DNA from: Myxococcales bacterium
GTDB taxonomy: Bacteria > Myxococcota > Kuafuiibacteriia > Kuafuiibacteriales > Kuafuiibacteriaceae
Length of the DNA: 56,694 bases
NCBI GenBank assembly: GCA_019634385.1
Contig: JAHQVK010000148.1
Span: 1-56,694 of the forward strand
Reading direction: 5' to 3'
Below are positions 8,897-19,142 of the stretch, piece after piece. Position 1 is the first letter of the stretch, and every line of letters begins with the position of its first letter. Made by a program: the position numbers and the translations under genes. A model generated the notes under the pieces. It did no database searches. It had not been told where the DNA came from and saw only the letters and a list, made by a program, of their open reading frames with translations.

Positions 8897-9535
8897 CTAC
8901 TCACCGCCAAAGCCATCACCGTGGGTAGTGGTTGTTGCTTGCGGCGCTGGTAACCACGCACGAATGAGATCAAGCTCCGGGTGCTTGGAATCGAGGCTGA
9001 AAGCCCTCTCTAAGGCAATCAGAGCCTCTTCGCGCTGTCCGAGCATGGTCCAGGCCCGGGCTTGTAGCACGGCGATATTGGCCCGGTTTGGTGTTACCGT
9101 TTCTGCTCGGGCGAGATCCTCGATGGCAGCTTGAGCTAGTCCGCGGTCCATGCGTGCGCTTGCTCGTCCCTCTAACGCGAGGCTCAGAGCGTCGCGATGA
9201 CGATGCACGGTGCCGAGAAGCTCCAGCTCTAGATCAAGTACTTCAAGGCATCGCGCGACGTGCACTCGCTGCTGACAAAAAATGGCAATCGCACCATCCC
9301 AAGCGGCTAGATTTGCAGGGTCGCTTCGAGCAACTCGCAAAAATGTATCCCCGGCTTCGTTGAGTTGTCCATGGCTTTGGGCCTGGTATGCCTCTCGGAG
9401 GGGGTTTTCGGGACAACCAAAGGCCGGTAAGCATAGACTTACGATGACCAGGAGTGCTCCCCGTGAGGGATTTTCGGGTGAGGACTGAGGTTGGTGGCGA
9501 ACATCATTGTTGGGCCGTACTGGTTGGCCATGCAT
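8897..9535 (-). CDS. TPR-containing lipoprotein
   Basis: 212 residues. A hydrophobic segment (ALLVIVSLCLPAFG) precedes Cys41, the probable lipidation site, so the true start may be internal to the drawn one. Residues about 50-190 form tetratricopeptide-like helices (LNEAGDTFLRVARSDPANLA, REEALIALERAFSLDSKHPE). TPR lipoproteins usually scaffold envelope complexes; no partner can be named. It converges with psd, the two stop codons being only a few bases apart. Confidence 0.7.
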   Translation of the reverse strand: MHGQPVRPNNDVRHQPQSSPENPSRGALLVIVSLCLPAFGCPENPLREAYQAQSHGQLNEAGDTFLRVARSDPANLAAWDGAIAIFCQQRVHVARCLEVLDLELELLGTVHRHRDALSLALEGRASARMDRGLAQAAIEDLARAETVTPNRANIAVLQARAWTMLGQREEALIALERAFSLDSKHPELDLIRAWLPAPQATTTTHGDGFGGE

Positions 9536-9639
9536 GCCTCAATGTATAGCACCGAAGTCCGTCAGTGGTTGAGATCCAATGGGGCTTTTGGGTGATGAGC
9601 TTGACGTGGCCACCAACTCAATGAATATCCGGTACGTTT

Positions 9640-11742
9640 ATGACCCAAGAATTTCTGTATTTGCTGGCTTACCTGGCGCCAGCCGCGGGGGGAATAGCGC
9701 TCATTTATGCTTTCTTTTCTTCGTCCTGGATTAGACGTCAGGATGAAGGAACGGATCGAATGAGAGAAATAGGCCAAGCCATTCGCGAAGGGGCTATGGC
9801 TTTTCTCTCTCGTGAGTACCGCATCTTAGCTCTTTTTGTTGTGATCGTAGCAGTCCTGCTTGCAACATCTAACGCTCAAAATGACAAGTCCTCCGCGCTT
9901 GTTGGATTTTCTTTTGTGGTGGGCGCCATATGTTCGGGACTGGCCGGCTATTTCGGAATGAGGATTGCCACCTTGGCGAATGTTCGAACGACCGCAGCCG
10001 CCCGAGAAGGGCTGTCTCCCGCGCTTACTATTGCATTTCGAGGAGGGGCGGTGATGGGGATGTCGGTGGTGGGACTGGCTTTGCTCGGACTAGGTTCACT
10101 CTTTCTTTTCTACTTCATCGTTCCGACAACCATTGGTCTTCCAAGCTTAGAAGTGGCTGGCGGCTTGAGCAAAGCACTAGCGGTGTTATCGGGATTTTCA
10201 CTCGGAGCTTCTTCGATCGCGCTATTTGCCCGCGTAGGCGGGGGTATCTACACCAAAGCGGCTGATGTTGGCGCTGACTTAGTTGGAAAAGTTGAGCAGG
10301 GGATTCCGGAGGATGACCCCCGCAATCCGGCGACAATTGCGGACAATGTTGGAGACAACGTTGGTGACGTTGCGGGAATGGGTGCTGACCTATTTGAATC
10401 CTACGTTGGGGCGATCATCGGGGCGATGGTGATCGCGGCGGCTGCCTCCGACAATGCTCTGCGTGGGGTGTTATTGCCCCTCGTCCTTGCCGCTGCGGGG
10501 GTGATAGTCTCTATTCTTGGGACTTTCCTCGTTCGTACGCGAGAAGGAGGCAATCCCCAAACCGCGCTCAATGTAGGCACTTTTGCGGCAGCAGCGATTA
10601 TGCTTGCTGCGACCTATCCCATCGCGGCGCTGGTTTTTCCCGAACCATTAGTGCTGGCTAGTGGTCGGGAAGTGGGGGCGCTTCAGGTTTTTCTGGCCAC
10701 GTTAGCCGGTCTGGTTGCTGGCGTGCTCGTGGGCATGATTACTGAGTATTACTGTGCAAAACACCGTCACCCGGTGAATACCATTGTCCAAGACTCCGTG
10801 ACGGGTCCGGCGACCAACATTATTTCTGGTTTGGCGGTGGGCATGCAGTCTACCGCGGCCCCTATTATTCTGATCGCTGGGGCAACTATTGGGGCTTTTT
10901 ACGCGGCTGGTTTATACGGCATCGCTATAGCCGCTTTGGGTATGCTTTCCACCACCGGTATTCAGCTGGCTGTTGATGCCTACGGTCCGATTGCGGACAA
11001 CGCTGGCGGTATAGCAGAGATGAGTGGTTTACCTCCCGAAGTAAGGGAACGCACCGATAATCTAGACGCGGTAGGGAATACAACTGCTGCTATAGGAAAA
11101 GGATTTGCTATCGCTTCTGCTGCACTGACGGCTCTAGCTCTGTTTTCAGCATTTCGGGAGCAGGCGGAAATTGGAGCGATCGACCTAACCCATCCGGTGG
11201 TGATGGCCGGCTTGTTTGTTGGTGCTATGCTACCATTTTTGTTTTCTTCGATGGCAATGCGGGCGGTTGGGGCTGCTGCCAATGAGATGATCGTGGAAGT
11301 GCGTCGTCAGTTTCGTGAGATTCCCGGTCTGATGGAAGGCACTGCTCGCGCAGAATATGCAAAGTGTGTAGATATCTCGACGTCAGCGGCCCTGCGGATG
11401 ATGGTTGCTCCCGGGCTTATGGCTATCGTTACCCCAGTTGTGGTCGGGTTTATAGATAAGAATGCTCTGGCTGGGATGTTGGCCGGTGTAACTGTCTCTG
11501 GGGTGGCTATGGCTATTTTCATGTCCAATGCCGGTGGAGCGTGGGACAATGCAAAGAAACAGGTGGAAGAAGAGCCACGAGACGCAGCGAAAAACACCGG
11601 AAAGGGTTCCGAGAAGCATGCGGCGGCGGTCACCGGAGACACGGTGGGCGACCCTTTCAAGGATACGGCGGGCCCTTCACTGAATATTTTGGTGAAACTC
11701 ATGTCCGTGGTTGCGCTCGTGATTGCCCCGTTGATCGCCTAG
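9640..11742 (+). CDS. hppA: Membrane-bound ion-pumping pyrophosphatase, K+-dependent type
   Basis: 700 residues, about 16 membrane segments. Pyrophosphate-binding motifs are present: [20 protein letters not shown] at 200-219, [19 protein letters not shown] after it, and DNAGGIAEM near 453. The stretch [10 protein letters not shown] (479-488) has Ala483 and Gly486 where K+-independent pumps have Lys and Thr, so a K+-dependent enzyme is indicated. The enzyme couples pyrophosphate hydrolysis to outward H+ or Na+ transport in the cytoplasmic membrane; which ion cannot be settled by eye. Monocistronic in appearance. Confidence 0.97.
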   Translation: MTQEFLYLLAYLAPAAGGIALIYAFFSSSWIRRQDEGTDRMREIGQAIREGAMAFLSREYRILALFVVIVAVLLATSNAQNDKSSALVGFSFVVGAICSGLAGYFGMRIATLANVRTTAAAREGLSPALTIAFRGGAVMGMSVVGLALLGLGSLFLFYFIVPTTIGLPSLEVAGGLSKALAVLSGFSLGASSIALFARVGGGIYTKAADVGADLVGKVEQGIPEDDPRNPATIADNVGDNVGDVAGMGADLFESYVGAIIGAMVIAAAASDNALRGVLLPLVLAAAGVIVSILGTFLVRTREGGNPQTALNVGTFAAAAIMLAATYPIAALVFPEPLVLASGREVGALQVFLATLAGLVAGVLVGMITEYYCAKHRHPVNTIVQDSVTGPATNIISGLAVGMQSTAAPIILIAGATIGAFYAAGLYGIAIAALGMLSTTGIQLAVDAYGPIADNAGGIAEMSGLPPEVRERTDNLDAVGNTTAAIGKGFAIASAALTALALFSAFREQAEIGAIDLTHPVVMAGLFVGAMLPFLFSSMAMRAVGAAANEMIVEVRRQFREIPGLMEGTARAEYAKCVDISTSAALRMMVAPGLMAIVTPVVVGFIDKNALAGMLAGVTVSGVAMAIFMSNAGGAWDNAKKQVEEEPRDAAKNTGKGSEKHAAAVTGDTVGDPFKDTAGPSLNILVKLMSVVALVIAPLIA

Positions 11743-11934
11743 CCTTATTCAGTAGGCGGTGCGGACTAGTTATTTCTGCGGTACTAACCCCCTTTTGACT
11801 GTCTGTTAGAGTTCGAAACACGGCCCTAAAGGGGGATTTAGTGGAAACATTGGTATTACACTACCCGACGGCTTGACCTTGCTCCGGAGTCGGGCTTGAT
11901 TCTGGGGACTCGGCGATGCCGAGGTATACCTAAT

Positions 11935-12414
11935 ATGGCCGATCGTGAACCGATGACCCGTCCGGGGTATGAAGCCCTCAAGGAAGAGCTCAAGCGACTG
12001 AAGACGGTCGAGCGTCCCAAAACCTCAAAGGAAATTGAGGAGGCTCGAGCCCATGGAGATCTCAGCGAAAACGCCGAATATCACGCTGCAAGAGAAAAGC
12101 AGTCGTTCATTGAAGGTCGAGTTCAAGAGATCGAATCGAAGCTTGCGCTGGCGGAGATTATTGACCCCTCTAGCCTCTCGGGTGATCGCGTTATGTTCGG
12201 AGCGACAATCACCTTGCTAGACGTAGAGTCTGACGAAGAAACTTTGTACCAGATTGTTGGGCATGACGAGGCTGACGTAAAGGCCAAGCGGATTTCGGTG
12301 AATGCCCCGTTGGCCCGGGCCTGTTTAGGCAAACATGAGGGGGATGAAGTGACCCTCAAACGGCCTAAGACTGGGGACCGGACCTACGAGATAGTGAAAG
12401 TGGAGTACAAGTAG
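11935..12414 (+). CDS. greA: Transcript cleavage factor GreA
   Basis: 159 residues with the start at the ATG of [15 protein letters not shown]; a longer frame from 11896 would add 13 residues not seen in the family. The N-terminal coiled coil includes the conserved acidic tip [17 protein letters not shown], whose Asp and Glu place Mg2+ in the RNA polymerase secondary channel to rescue backtracked complexes. The C-terminal FKBP-like domain follows ([11 protein letters not shown] to the end). recG starts nine bases downstream, so the two are likely cotranscribed. Confidence 0.97.
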   Translation: MADREPMTRPGYEALKEELKRLKTVERPKTSKEIEEARAHGDLSENAEYHAAREKQSFIEGRVQEIESKLALAEIIDPSSLSGDRVMFGATITLLDVESDEETLYQIVGHDEADVKAKRISVNAPLARACLGKHEGDEVTLKRPKTGDRTYEIVKVEYK

Positions 12415-12423
12415 TCCTACCCA

Positions 12424-15165
12424 ATGAACTCTGTGGCTGATGCTCTGGAAGCCGTGGTTCGCCCGCTTCGGTTTGCAGCCCGTCGTAACTTTGCCAACCT
12501 ACCAGTGCTGAAGGGGGTTGAGCGAACGGTTGAGATGGCGCTGAGCCGTGCTGATACCGAGCACCCCGAAGACCAAAGGATTCTCAAGGCATTGAGGGAT
12601 CGCCTAGCCGGATTCGATGCCCTTGATCTACCCGACAAAAAGGAGCGGGTGATGGAGGCTTTGGCGTTAGTTGATACCCACGGGCTGGTTTCTCCGGAAA
12701 ATGAAGACGAAAGGGCGTGGTCGCGTCGTTTTGCCAAAGGAGAATCAAGTGGGCCGGCGTCTCGGGTCCAGGAAGCTGAAGTCCGGCCGGTGAGCTCGAG
12801 TCGTTCCACCACCGGAGTGTCAGGTGGTCTGGGGCCTCGGGTCCAGGAAGCTGAAGTCCGGCCGGTGAGCTCGAGCCGTTCCGCCACCGGAGCGTCAGGT
12901 GGTCCGGGCCCCCAAAGAGGTGAAGACACGGGGTCGAGAGCGAGGCCGAGCTCTTCCCTGGGAAGACAAGAGAAGAGCGCTCGGTCGTCAGAAATGTCTG
13001 CAGATGAGCTGCCCCATGCTCGAGCTTTTTTCTTGGCAGCACCGCGAGCGCCGGCCCGCAAACTGACGAAGAGGGTGGCCATGCGGGATGCTCAACCCGA
13101 TTACCCGTTGTCGAGTGTCGTGGGCGTGGGACCCAAAACGGCGGATAAACTGGCGGCCCGAGGGGTTGAGACCGTCCAGGACGCGTTGTTCTTTCTACCG
13201 ACCAAGTATGAGGACCCTCGGGAAGTAACCACGATCGGGTCGCTTCGCGCCGGGGATAAGGCCATGATCCAAGGGGTAGTGGCGGTCAGCGCTCTGCGCC
13301 CCGGACGACGTCGGATGTGGGAGATGGCGATCAAGGATGGCACTGGGGTTCTGAGCGTCCGTTTCTTCCGTTTCTCACCGGCGGAAATGCTCAGTCGATA
13401 TCCGGTTGGTACTCGGGTTCGTGCTTTCGGTTCGGTCACTTTCTTTGGATCGCAACGGCAGATGGCTCACCCAGAAATGGAGGTTCTGCCTGGGGACAGC
13501 GTACCTTCAGAAATCCCCATATTACCGGTATATCCCGATATTGAGGGCGTACCTCCACGGACCCTTCGACGCGTACTTCAGTCGATCGCCCAACATCTCG
13601 CTGGTCGTGTACATGACCCGATCCCTCTAGAAATTCGTGAACGATGGTCCCTGGCGCCATTGGCGCCCGCGGTACGGGCGGCTCACCTTCCGGATGAAGG
13701 AGGGGTGGGTCCGGCCTTGCGCGGCCTGCGTCGTCGACTCGCGTTTGATGAGCTGCTCTATTTGCAGATGGCGTTGACTTCCAATCGGAGTCACAAGGAG
13801 CAAGAAGCCGGCCTGGTTCATGATTTAGGTTCCGGCTGGCGGCCATTGGCGGAAAAAGCTCTACCATTTACATTAACGGGAGCCCAAACTCGGGTTCTGG
13901 ATGAAATCGCTGCAGATTTGCAAGCACCTCGGCCGATGAGCCGTCTGCTGCAGGGGGATGTCGGTAGTGGCAAAACCGCGGTAGCACTCCTTTCGTCGGC
14001 GATGCTACGCCACGGGGCTCGCCAAGCCTGTCTGCTTGCTCCCACCGAAATTTTGGCGGAGCAGCATGCTCGAAGTGCACAGAATATTCTAGGGAAACTA
14101 GGGTTGCAGGTGGCGTTACTGACCGGCTCAACCACGACCAAAGCCCGAAGAACCTTGCTCCGGATTCTCAAAAGAGGAGATATAGATCTCTTGATCGGCA
14201 CCCATGCTCTGTTAGAGCCCGATGTTGGGTTCAACGACCTTGGTTTAGTGATCATTGATGAACAGCATCGGTTTGGTGTGGAGCAGCGAGCCAAGCTCCT
14301 CGCGAAGCGGGAAACATTGCCTCCGGACGTGTTGGTGATGACCGCAACACCCATTCCTCGAACGTTGACGCTGAGTCTATACGGCGATTTACGGGTCTCC
14401 GTTATCGATGAGTTACCACCGGGCCGTAACCCGACGGAAACGCGGGTGTACGCGGCTCGAGAGGTAGCGCAGGCCTATAAGGAAGTCACACAAGCTCTGG
14501 AGACCGGGCGACAAGCGTATGTTGTCTTCCCGCTGGTTGAAGCTTCGGATCAGCTGGTGCTGAAGTCTGCCACAGAGGCAATGCAGGACCTGTCGCGAAC
14601 CTTTCATCCTCATCGGGTAGGATTGTTGCACGGGAAGATGAAAAGTGACGAGAAGTCCACCATCATGCAGTCGTTTGCGCGCAAGCAGTTGGACGTATTG
14701 GTAGCGACTACGGTCATTGAGGTCGGGGTGGACGTGCCTAACGCGACGGTGATGGTCGTAGAAGAGGCGGATCGCTTTGGTCTATCGCAGCTTCATCAAT
14801 TGCGTGGTCGGGTTGGTCGCGGTCAGCACGGGGGGCTGTGTTTGCTTATTGCTGGTGACAAGGCCGGGGCGGATGCTAATCAGCGCCTGTCGGTTATGGC
14901 CGCAACCCAAGATGGTTTTCTGATCGCGCAACGAGACCTAGAAATTCGAGGCCCAGGGGAAGTCTTAGGGACTCGTCAGTCGGGATTGCCAGACCTCGTT
15001 ATGGCCGATTTGGCTACGGACGGGCGACTTATTGAAGAGGCTCGAGAAGAAGCGGAACGCATCTTGGGGGCTGACCCCGAACTCACCCTGCCGTCTCATG
15101 CGGGGATGCGTGGCGAATTGTATCGGCGGTTTTCTGGCAAGTTGGCGCGAATTCAGGCGGGTTAA
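12424..15165 (+). CDS. recG: ATP-dependent DNA helicase RecG with long N-terminal extension
   Basis: 913 residues versus about 690 in E. coli. The wedge/OB domain begins near residue 235 (LSSVVGVGPKTADKLAARGV). Helicase motifs: Walker A GDVGSGKT at 511-518, DEQH at 612-615, VMTATPIPRTL, and the C-terminal VATTVIEVGVDVPNATVMV with QLRGRVGRG. RecG remodels stalled forks and branched DNA. The first 220 residues are extra: a helical part (1-95) followed by a low-complexity linker containing a 25-residue tandem duplication (about 113-162). The ATG has no strong ribosome site; coupling to greA upstream is likely. Confidence 0.96.
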   Translation: MNSVADALEAVVRPLRFAARRNFANLPVLKGVERTVEMALSRADTEHPEDQRILKALRDRLAGFDALDLPDKKERVMEALALVDTHGLVSPENEDERAWSRRFAKGESSGPASRVQEAEVRPVSSSRSTTGVSGGLGPRVQEAEVRPVSSSRSATGASGGPGPQRGEDTGSRARPSSSLGRQEKSARSSEMSADELPHARAFFLAAPRAPARKLTKRVAMRDAQPDYPLSSVVGVGPKTADKLAARGVETVQDALFFLPTKYEDPREVTTIGSLRAGDKAMIQGVVAVSALRPGRRRMWEMAIKDGTGVLSVRFFRFSPAEMLSRYPVGTRVRAFGSVTFFGSQRQMAHPEMEVLPGDSVPSEIPILPVYPDIEGVPPRTLRRVLQSIAQHLAGRVHDPIPLEIRERWSLAPLAPAVRAAHLPDEGGVGPALRGLRRRLAFDELLYLQMALTSNRSHKEQEAGLVHDLGSGWRPLAEKALPFTLTGAQTRVLDEIAADLQAPRPMSRLLQGDVGSGKTAVALLSSAMLRHGARQACLLAPTEILAEQHARSAQNILGKLGLQVALLTGSTTTKARRTLLRILKRGDIDLLIGTHALLEPDVGFNDLGLVIIDEQHRFGVEQRAKLLAKRETLPPDVLVMTATPIPRTLTLSLYGDLRVSVIDELPPGRNPTETRVYAAREVAQAYKEVTQALETGRQAYVVFPLVEASDQLVLKSATEAMQDLSRTFHPHRVGLLHGKMKSDEKSTIMQSFARKQLDVLVATTVIEVGVDVPNATVMVVEEADRFGLSQLHQLRGRVGRGQHGGLCLLIAGDKAGADANQRLSVMAATQDGFLIAQRDLEIRGPGEVLGTRQSGLPDLVMADLATDGRLIEEAREEAERILGADPELTLPSHAGMRGELYRRFSGKLARIQAG
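12761..12910 (+). repeat. 75-bp in-frame tandem duplication within recG
   Basis: Two copies of a 75-bp unit (12761-12835 and 12836-12910), both encoding RVQEAEVRPVSSSRS plus a Gly/Ser tail. They differ at only a few bases, so the duplication is recent. It adds 25 residues to the linker before the wedge domain. Confidence 0.9.
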
Positions 15166-15268
15166 CGCGGCCTTGTACAAGAGGTATCATCCGGGCTCAT
15201 CCGTGAAGCGTATGTTCCCTGTGAACCATCGTTGACAGGTCGAAAGTAACCTAGCTAGCAACCCCCGG

Positions 15269-15712
15269 GTGCGCGAGCACCAGCACTTCATTCGAGTTCT
15301 CTACGGTGATACAGACCGGATGGGGGTCGTTTACTACGCCAACTACTTTCGCTACTTCGAGGCCGGACGCAATGAGTTGCTCCGATCGGGTGGGTTTGCC
15401 TATCGCCGTTTTGAGGATGCTGGATACAAGCTTCCGGTGACTGCGGCATCCGCAAAATACGGTGCTCCTGCTCAATATGACGATGAACTCTTACTGATTA
15501 CCCGCGTGGTTCACATTCGGCTTGGCAGTGTACGTATAACCTATGAGCTCAAACGGGTGGCGGACGGTATGATACTTACAACAGGTGAGACGACCCACGC
15601 TTGTGTAGGTAAAAACGGTAGGGTCTGTCGTATACCACCAGCCATGCGTGAGGCGTTGGGGGAGGGATTATTGGGGTCCGAAGGGACGGGAAAGGGTGAG
15701 GCCGGTTCGTGA
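15269..15712 (+). CDS. ybgC: Acyl-CoA thioesterase, YbgC/hot-dog family
   Basis: 147 residues, GTG start. The signature YGDTDRMGVVYYANYFRYFE near residue 12 includes the catalytic aspartate of the 4-hydroxybenzoyl-CoA thioesterase group, followed by the hot-dog core (ITYELKRVADGMILTTGETTH). YgbC-type enzymes hydrolyse short acyl-CoAs and sit beside Tol-Pal genes in many proteobacteria, but no tol gene is here. Its stop overlaps the start of glpX (GTGA), indicating coupling. Confidence 0.9.
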   Translation: MREHQHFIRVLYGDTDRMGVVYYANYFRYFEAGRNELLRSGGFAYRRFEDAGYKLPVTAASAKYGAPAQYDDELLLITRVVHIRLGSVRITYELKRVADGMILTTGETTHACVGKNGRVCRIPPAMREALGEGLLGSEGTGKGEAGS

Positions 15713-16689
15713 GTAACGCGCGTGAACGCAATTTAGCCTTAGATGTGGTGAGGGTGTGCGAGGCGGCAGCACTTTCGAGTGCCCGTACTACCGGCCGGGG
15801 TGACTTAGCCTATGCGGATGATATTGCAGTGGATTCGATGCGCCGGGCTTTTGCAACCCTAGATATATGTGGCACGGTGGTGGTTGGGGAGGGAGAACCG
15901 TCCGAGGCGCCCAAGTTGTACGTAGGGGAGCGAGTCGGGCGGTGGCAGCCGCGAGACCCTGAGGTGGAGATTGCGCTCGATCCCCTAGAAGGGACGCGGT
16001 TGTGTGCTCGTGGGATGCCCAATGCCATTTCGGTTCTTGCTTTGACCCAAGGAGGAGAATTTCTCCGAGCCGTGGACTCATATATGGACAAGATTGCGGT
16101 AGGGCCCGGGGGTCGCGGAGTCATTGATATTACCAAGTCTGCCACCGAAAACTTACATGCAGTGGCCGATGCGAAAGGGGTATATGTCGAAGATCTGTGT
16201 GTCGTAATTCTTGATCGACCTCGGCACGAGGCTCTAATTCGTGAGGTTCGTGAGGCTGGTGCCCGTATTCGCTTGATCACGGACGGTGATGTAGCAGCCG
16301 CCATATCAACATGCATTGAAGAGACGGGTGTAGATATGCTGGTTGGTGTTGGAGGTTCTGCGGAGGGTGTTTTGGCGGCGGCGGCGATGAGATGCGCTGG
16401 TGGTGATATGGTGGGGCGCCTCAAACCGCGAAATCAACAAGAGATTCAACGTCTAGTGGACAGTGGAATTAAGGATGTTGACAAGGTTCTGACTCTGAAT
16501 GATTTGGCATCGGGTGACGTAGTGTTTTCTGCAACGGGTATTACTGATGGAGACTTTCTGAAGGGCGTCAGATGGCGTCGTGGGGGAGCGGTCACTCACT
16601 CTGTGGTTATGCGTAGTCGGACCATGACTATCCGCTTTATTCAGACTCAGCACCGCTTTGACGGCCGACCGGAATTCGGTGAACTATAG
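15709..16689 (+). CDS. glpX: Fructose-1,6-bisphosphatase class II
   Basis: 326 residues, normal length for GlpX. Metal and substrate motifs: GDLAYADDIAVDSMR (Asp32), VVVGEGEPSEAPKLYVGE (Glu61, Glu63) and DPLEGT at 91-96. The enzyme removes the 1-phosphate of fructose 1,6-bisphosphate in gluconeogenesis. The GTG start overlaps the preceding TGA by four bases. Confidence 0.95.
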   Translation: MSNARERNLALDVVRVCEAAALSSARTTGRGDLAYADDIAVDSMRRAFATLDICGTVVVGEGEPSEAPKLYVGERVGRWQPRDPEVEIALDPLEGTRLCARGMPNAISVLALTQGGEFLRAVDSYMDKIAVGPGGRGVIDITKSATENLHAVADAKGVYVEDLCVVILDRPRHEALIREVREAGARIRLITDGDVAAAISTCIEETGVDMLVGVGGSAEGVLAAAAMRCAGGDMVGRLKPRNQQEIQRLVDSGIKDVDKVLTLNDLASGDVVFSATGITDGDFLKGVRWRRGGAVTHSVVMRSRTMTIRFIQTQHRFDGRPEFGEL

Positions 16690-16777
16690 GGGTTACTCAA
16701 TTTGATCAACCGCCGGCCGGGTTCCTCATAGGAGATTTTTTGGGGTTGGTTGAAGAAGTATCTCAGCTGAGAAAGTG

Positions 16778-17536
16778 TTACTCTGTAAGGCGGTCGAGCT
16801 CCGGATATCGACGAAAGATACCTTGCTCGTTAAATGGAATTCGTCGGTTGGAAGCGAGATAAGCGGCCAGTCGAGGGCGCTGTCGAATACGATCCCGCAA
16901 TGCATGCAATTTGGTTGTGCGGTGTGAAGCATAGGCAAAGCCCTTAGGGAATGCGTACTCAAGTCCTTCCAAAACCTGGAAGGTAGACAGATCAACGGTC
17001 GTGATTGTTTTACCGATCATATAAACGCCGCCGCTAGCACTGAGTATGTCTTCTAGATGCTGTAAAAATAGGGGTAGTCGGGCGGACAAGAACTGTACGG
17101 AACGCTTACAAGCAGCCTGCATTTGGTCCTCATAATGATGACCAAGGGCGATAGGATGATGAGTATCATGCACTTCGGTGACAAGATCAGCGATGGTAAG
17201 TTGTACTTGCATTGCCAGTAAGCAGAGTGCTTCTTCGATAGGCCACAGGTTATGATTGCGTCCTAACCACCATAAGATGTTAGGCGTTTGAGCAATCACC
17301 AGCTCATCAATTTTGAGTATGGGTGGTGCGAAAAGGGGGTGTTGTGTCTTGTGACTAAGCATCCGTTCCACAACAACGGCACCACCCGCTCCGTTAGATT
17401 CTGCTTGGCGAGCAAGGTCATCGTAAGGAAGGCCGACATCTTCAAGTACCAACCGTACAAACTCTCCGCGACCTTGTAGGGTTGGCCAATATATAAGTTG
17501 GTAGCGAGCCGGCACCACGAAAACAGAGAACATCAA
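16778..17536 (-). CDS. Glutathione S-transferase family protein
   Basis: 252 residues. The N-terminal thioredoxin-like part starts YQLIYWPTLQGRGEFVRLVLEDVGLPYDD, as in sigma/alpha-type GSTs (tyrosine near the N-terminus, GRGE..R turn). An extra loop (SNGAGGAVVVERMLSHKTQ) comes before the PPILKIDELVIAQTPNILWWLG segment that ends the domain. The helical C-terminal domain follows. Likely a cytoplasmic detoxification enzyme; substrate unknown. It diverges from the nucleoside transporter gene across 67 bp that must hold both promoters. Confidence 0.85.
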   Translation of the reverse strand: MMFSVFVVPARYQLIYWPTLQGRGEFVRLVLEDVGLPYDDLARQAESNGAGGAVVVERMLSHKTQHPLFAPPILKIDELVIAQTPNILWWLGRNHNLWPIEEALCLLAMQVQLTIADLVTEVHDTHHPIALGHHYEDQMQAACKRSVQFLSARLPLFLQHLEDILSASGGVYMIGKTITTVDLSTFQVLEGLEYAFPKGFAYASHRTTKLHALRDRIRQRPRLAAYLASNRRIPFNEQGIFRRYPELDRLTE

Positions 17537-17603
17537 CCCGCGTTCATGGTCAAAGGCCCCAAGCGTAGTTTAGATTCTTGGCTGTTCAGACTATTCTTCG
17601 GGC

Positions 17604-19094
17604 GTGACAAGTTTTCGGTTGGGCGTTTTGGTGGTCATCGTAGGTCTGTCGAGGGTGACGTGGGCAACAGAACCGGAGATATCCACAAAAAGCATAGAGT
17701 CATCGGTATCACTGACCAAGACGTTGCCTACCTCAAGTTCTGGTGTTTCGGGCTCTGACGTTGAAATTCTGGGGAACTCTCAGTCGCAGCTAAATGGAGT
17801 GATGGCGCCGGACGAAGGCAAAACCATCAGTTCAACCCTCGTCGTAAAAAGTTCATACGGTGAGCGCCTACGCAGTTTAGTGGGACTGATGGTGATGATC
17901 GCTCTCGCGTGGGGGTGTTCAGTTGACCGACGACGAGTACGTTGGTCATTGGTGGCCACTGGTGTGGGACTGCAAATAGGCCTTGGGTTACTGACCCAAA
18001 CTGCTCTCGGCGCGTGGATTTTTTCTCGGTTCAATCGCTTCGCTGTATCTATTCTTGACTATACCAACGAGGGAACCCAGCTGCTTTTTGGTGATCTCGC
18101 TCGTCCTGGGCATTCTGCTTATCTTGCTTTCGGTGCGTTACCAACGATCATCCTTTTTTCGACTCTGATGGCGATACTATATCACCTGGGCATCATGAAT
18201 AGGGTTGTTGAACTATTTTCATGGTTGGTGCAGAAAGCTCTGGGCACAAGTGGTGCCGAAACCCTATCGACGGTGGGTAATGTTTTTGTAGGACAGACCG
18301 AAGCCCCGCTGCTGATTCGTCCTTACCTTCCGCACATGACACGGTCAGAGCTTATGGCCGTGATGACAGGCGGCTTTGCAACTATAGCGGGGGGGGTTAT
18401 GATGATATATGTATCGCTCTTGAAAGATACATTCGCTGATGTTGCCGGTCATCTCCTCTCGGCATCAATCATGAGTGCGCCAGCGGCGTTGGTTGTGGCG
18501 AAGATCATGGTGCCTGAGCGGGACACCCCCCAAACTTTAGGGCAGATAAGGCTCACCAAGGGGGGATGTTACCACAAAGATAGCAATGTTGTTGATGCTG
18601 CCGCAAGAGGGGTCAGCGAGGGCCTGTCGTTAACCCTTAATGTGGTTGCGATGCTATTGGCATTTACAGCGCTTGTGGCTATGGCAAACGGCTTTCTCGG
18701 CGAAGTAGTAGGGTGGTTTATACCCGGACAGTCACTAACGATCGAGCAGATCTTCGGTTGGTTGGGAGCCCCTCTGGCATGGATCATGGGGGTTCGGTGG
18801 GAAGATGCGACCGCCGTTGGTGGCTTATTGGGAGTGAAGACCGTGCTGACCGAGTTTATAGCTTACCAACAATTGGCTGAGCTGACCGGCGAGCTACATC
18901 CTCGTTCGATAGTGATCGCGAGCTATGCCCTTTGCGGTTTTGCGAACTTCGGGTCGGTAGGCATTCAGCTCGGAGGTATATCTCCGCTTGCACCGGAGCG
19001 TCGGGCAGATTTGGCCTCTCTGGTTATGCGGGCAATGGTGGGCGGAACCTTGGCAGCGTTTATGACGGCCTGCGTTATCGGTGTTCTCATATAG
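17604..19094 (+). CDS. Concentrative nucleoside transporter (CNT/NupC family) with N-terminal extension
   Basis: 496 residues, roughly 90 more than typical NupC. The family signature GNVFVGQTEAPLLIRPYLP followed by MTRSELMAVMTGGFATIAG is intact, as is the C-terminal LCGFANFGSVGIQLGG. CNT proteins import nucleosides with H+ or Na+. The extra N-terminus begins with a signal-like hydrophobic stretch (LGVLVVIVGLSRVTWA) and continues with about 75 Ser/Thr-rich residues before the first transport helix, suggesting a periplasmic extension. GTG start. Confidence 0.93.
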   Translation: MTSFRLGVLVVIVGLSRVTWATEPEISTKSIESSVSLTKTLPTSSSGVSGSDVEILGNSQSQLNGVMAPDEGKTISSTLVVKSSYGERLRSLVGLMVMIALAWGCSVDRRRVRWSLVATGVGLQIGLGLLTQTALGAWIFSRFNRFAVSILDYTNEGTQLLFGDLARPGHSAYLAFGALPTIILFSTLMAILYHLGIMNRVVELFSWLVQKALGTSGAETLSTVGNVFVGQTEAPLLIRPYLPHMTRSELMAVMTGGFATIAGGVMMIYVSLLKDTFADVAGHLLSASIMSAPAALVVAKIMVPERDTPQTLGQIRLTKGGCYHKDSNVVDAAARGVSEGLSLTLNVVAMLLAFTALVAMANGFLGEVVGWFIPGQSLTIEQIFGWLGAPLAWIMGVRWEDATAVGGLLGVKTVLTEFIAYQQLAELTGELHPRSIVIASYALCGFANFGSVGIQLGGISPLAPERRADLASLVMRAMVGGTLAAFMTACVIGVLI

Positions 19095-19142
19095 ACGTAT
19101 CTGCCTGAAATTAGGTTCGAATCGGAGATAGTGCTCGACGGT

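Noticed and set aside
12417..13082. Long minus-strand frames opposite the 5' part of recG
   Set aside because: GC-rich antisense frames created by codon bias and the 75-bp duplication; no ribosome site or known motif.
19108..19125. GGTTCGAATC resembling a tRNA T-loop
   Set aside because: The flanking bases do not form a T-stem and no acceptor or anticodon arm can be drawn. No tRNA gene was found in the window.
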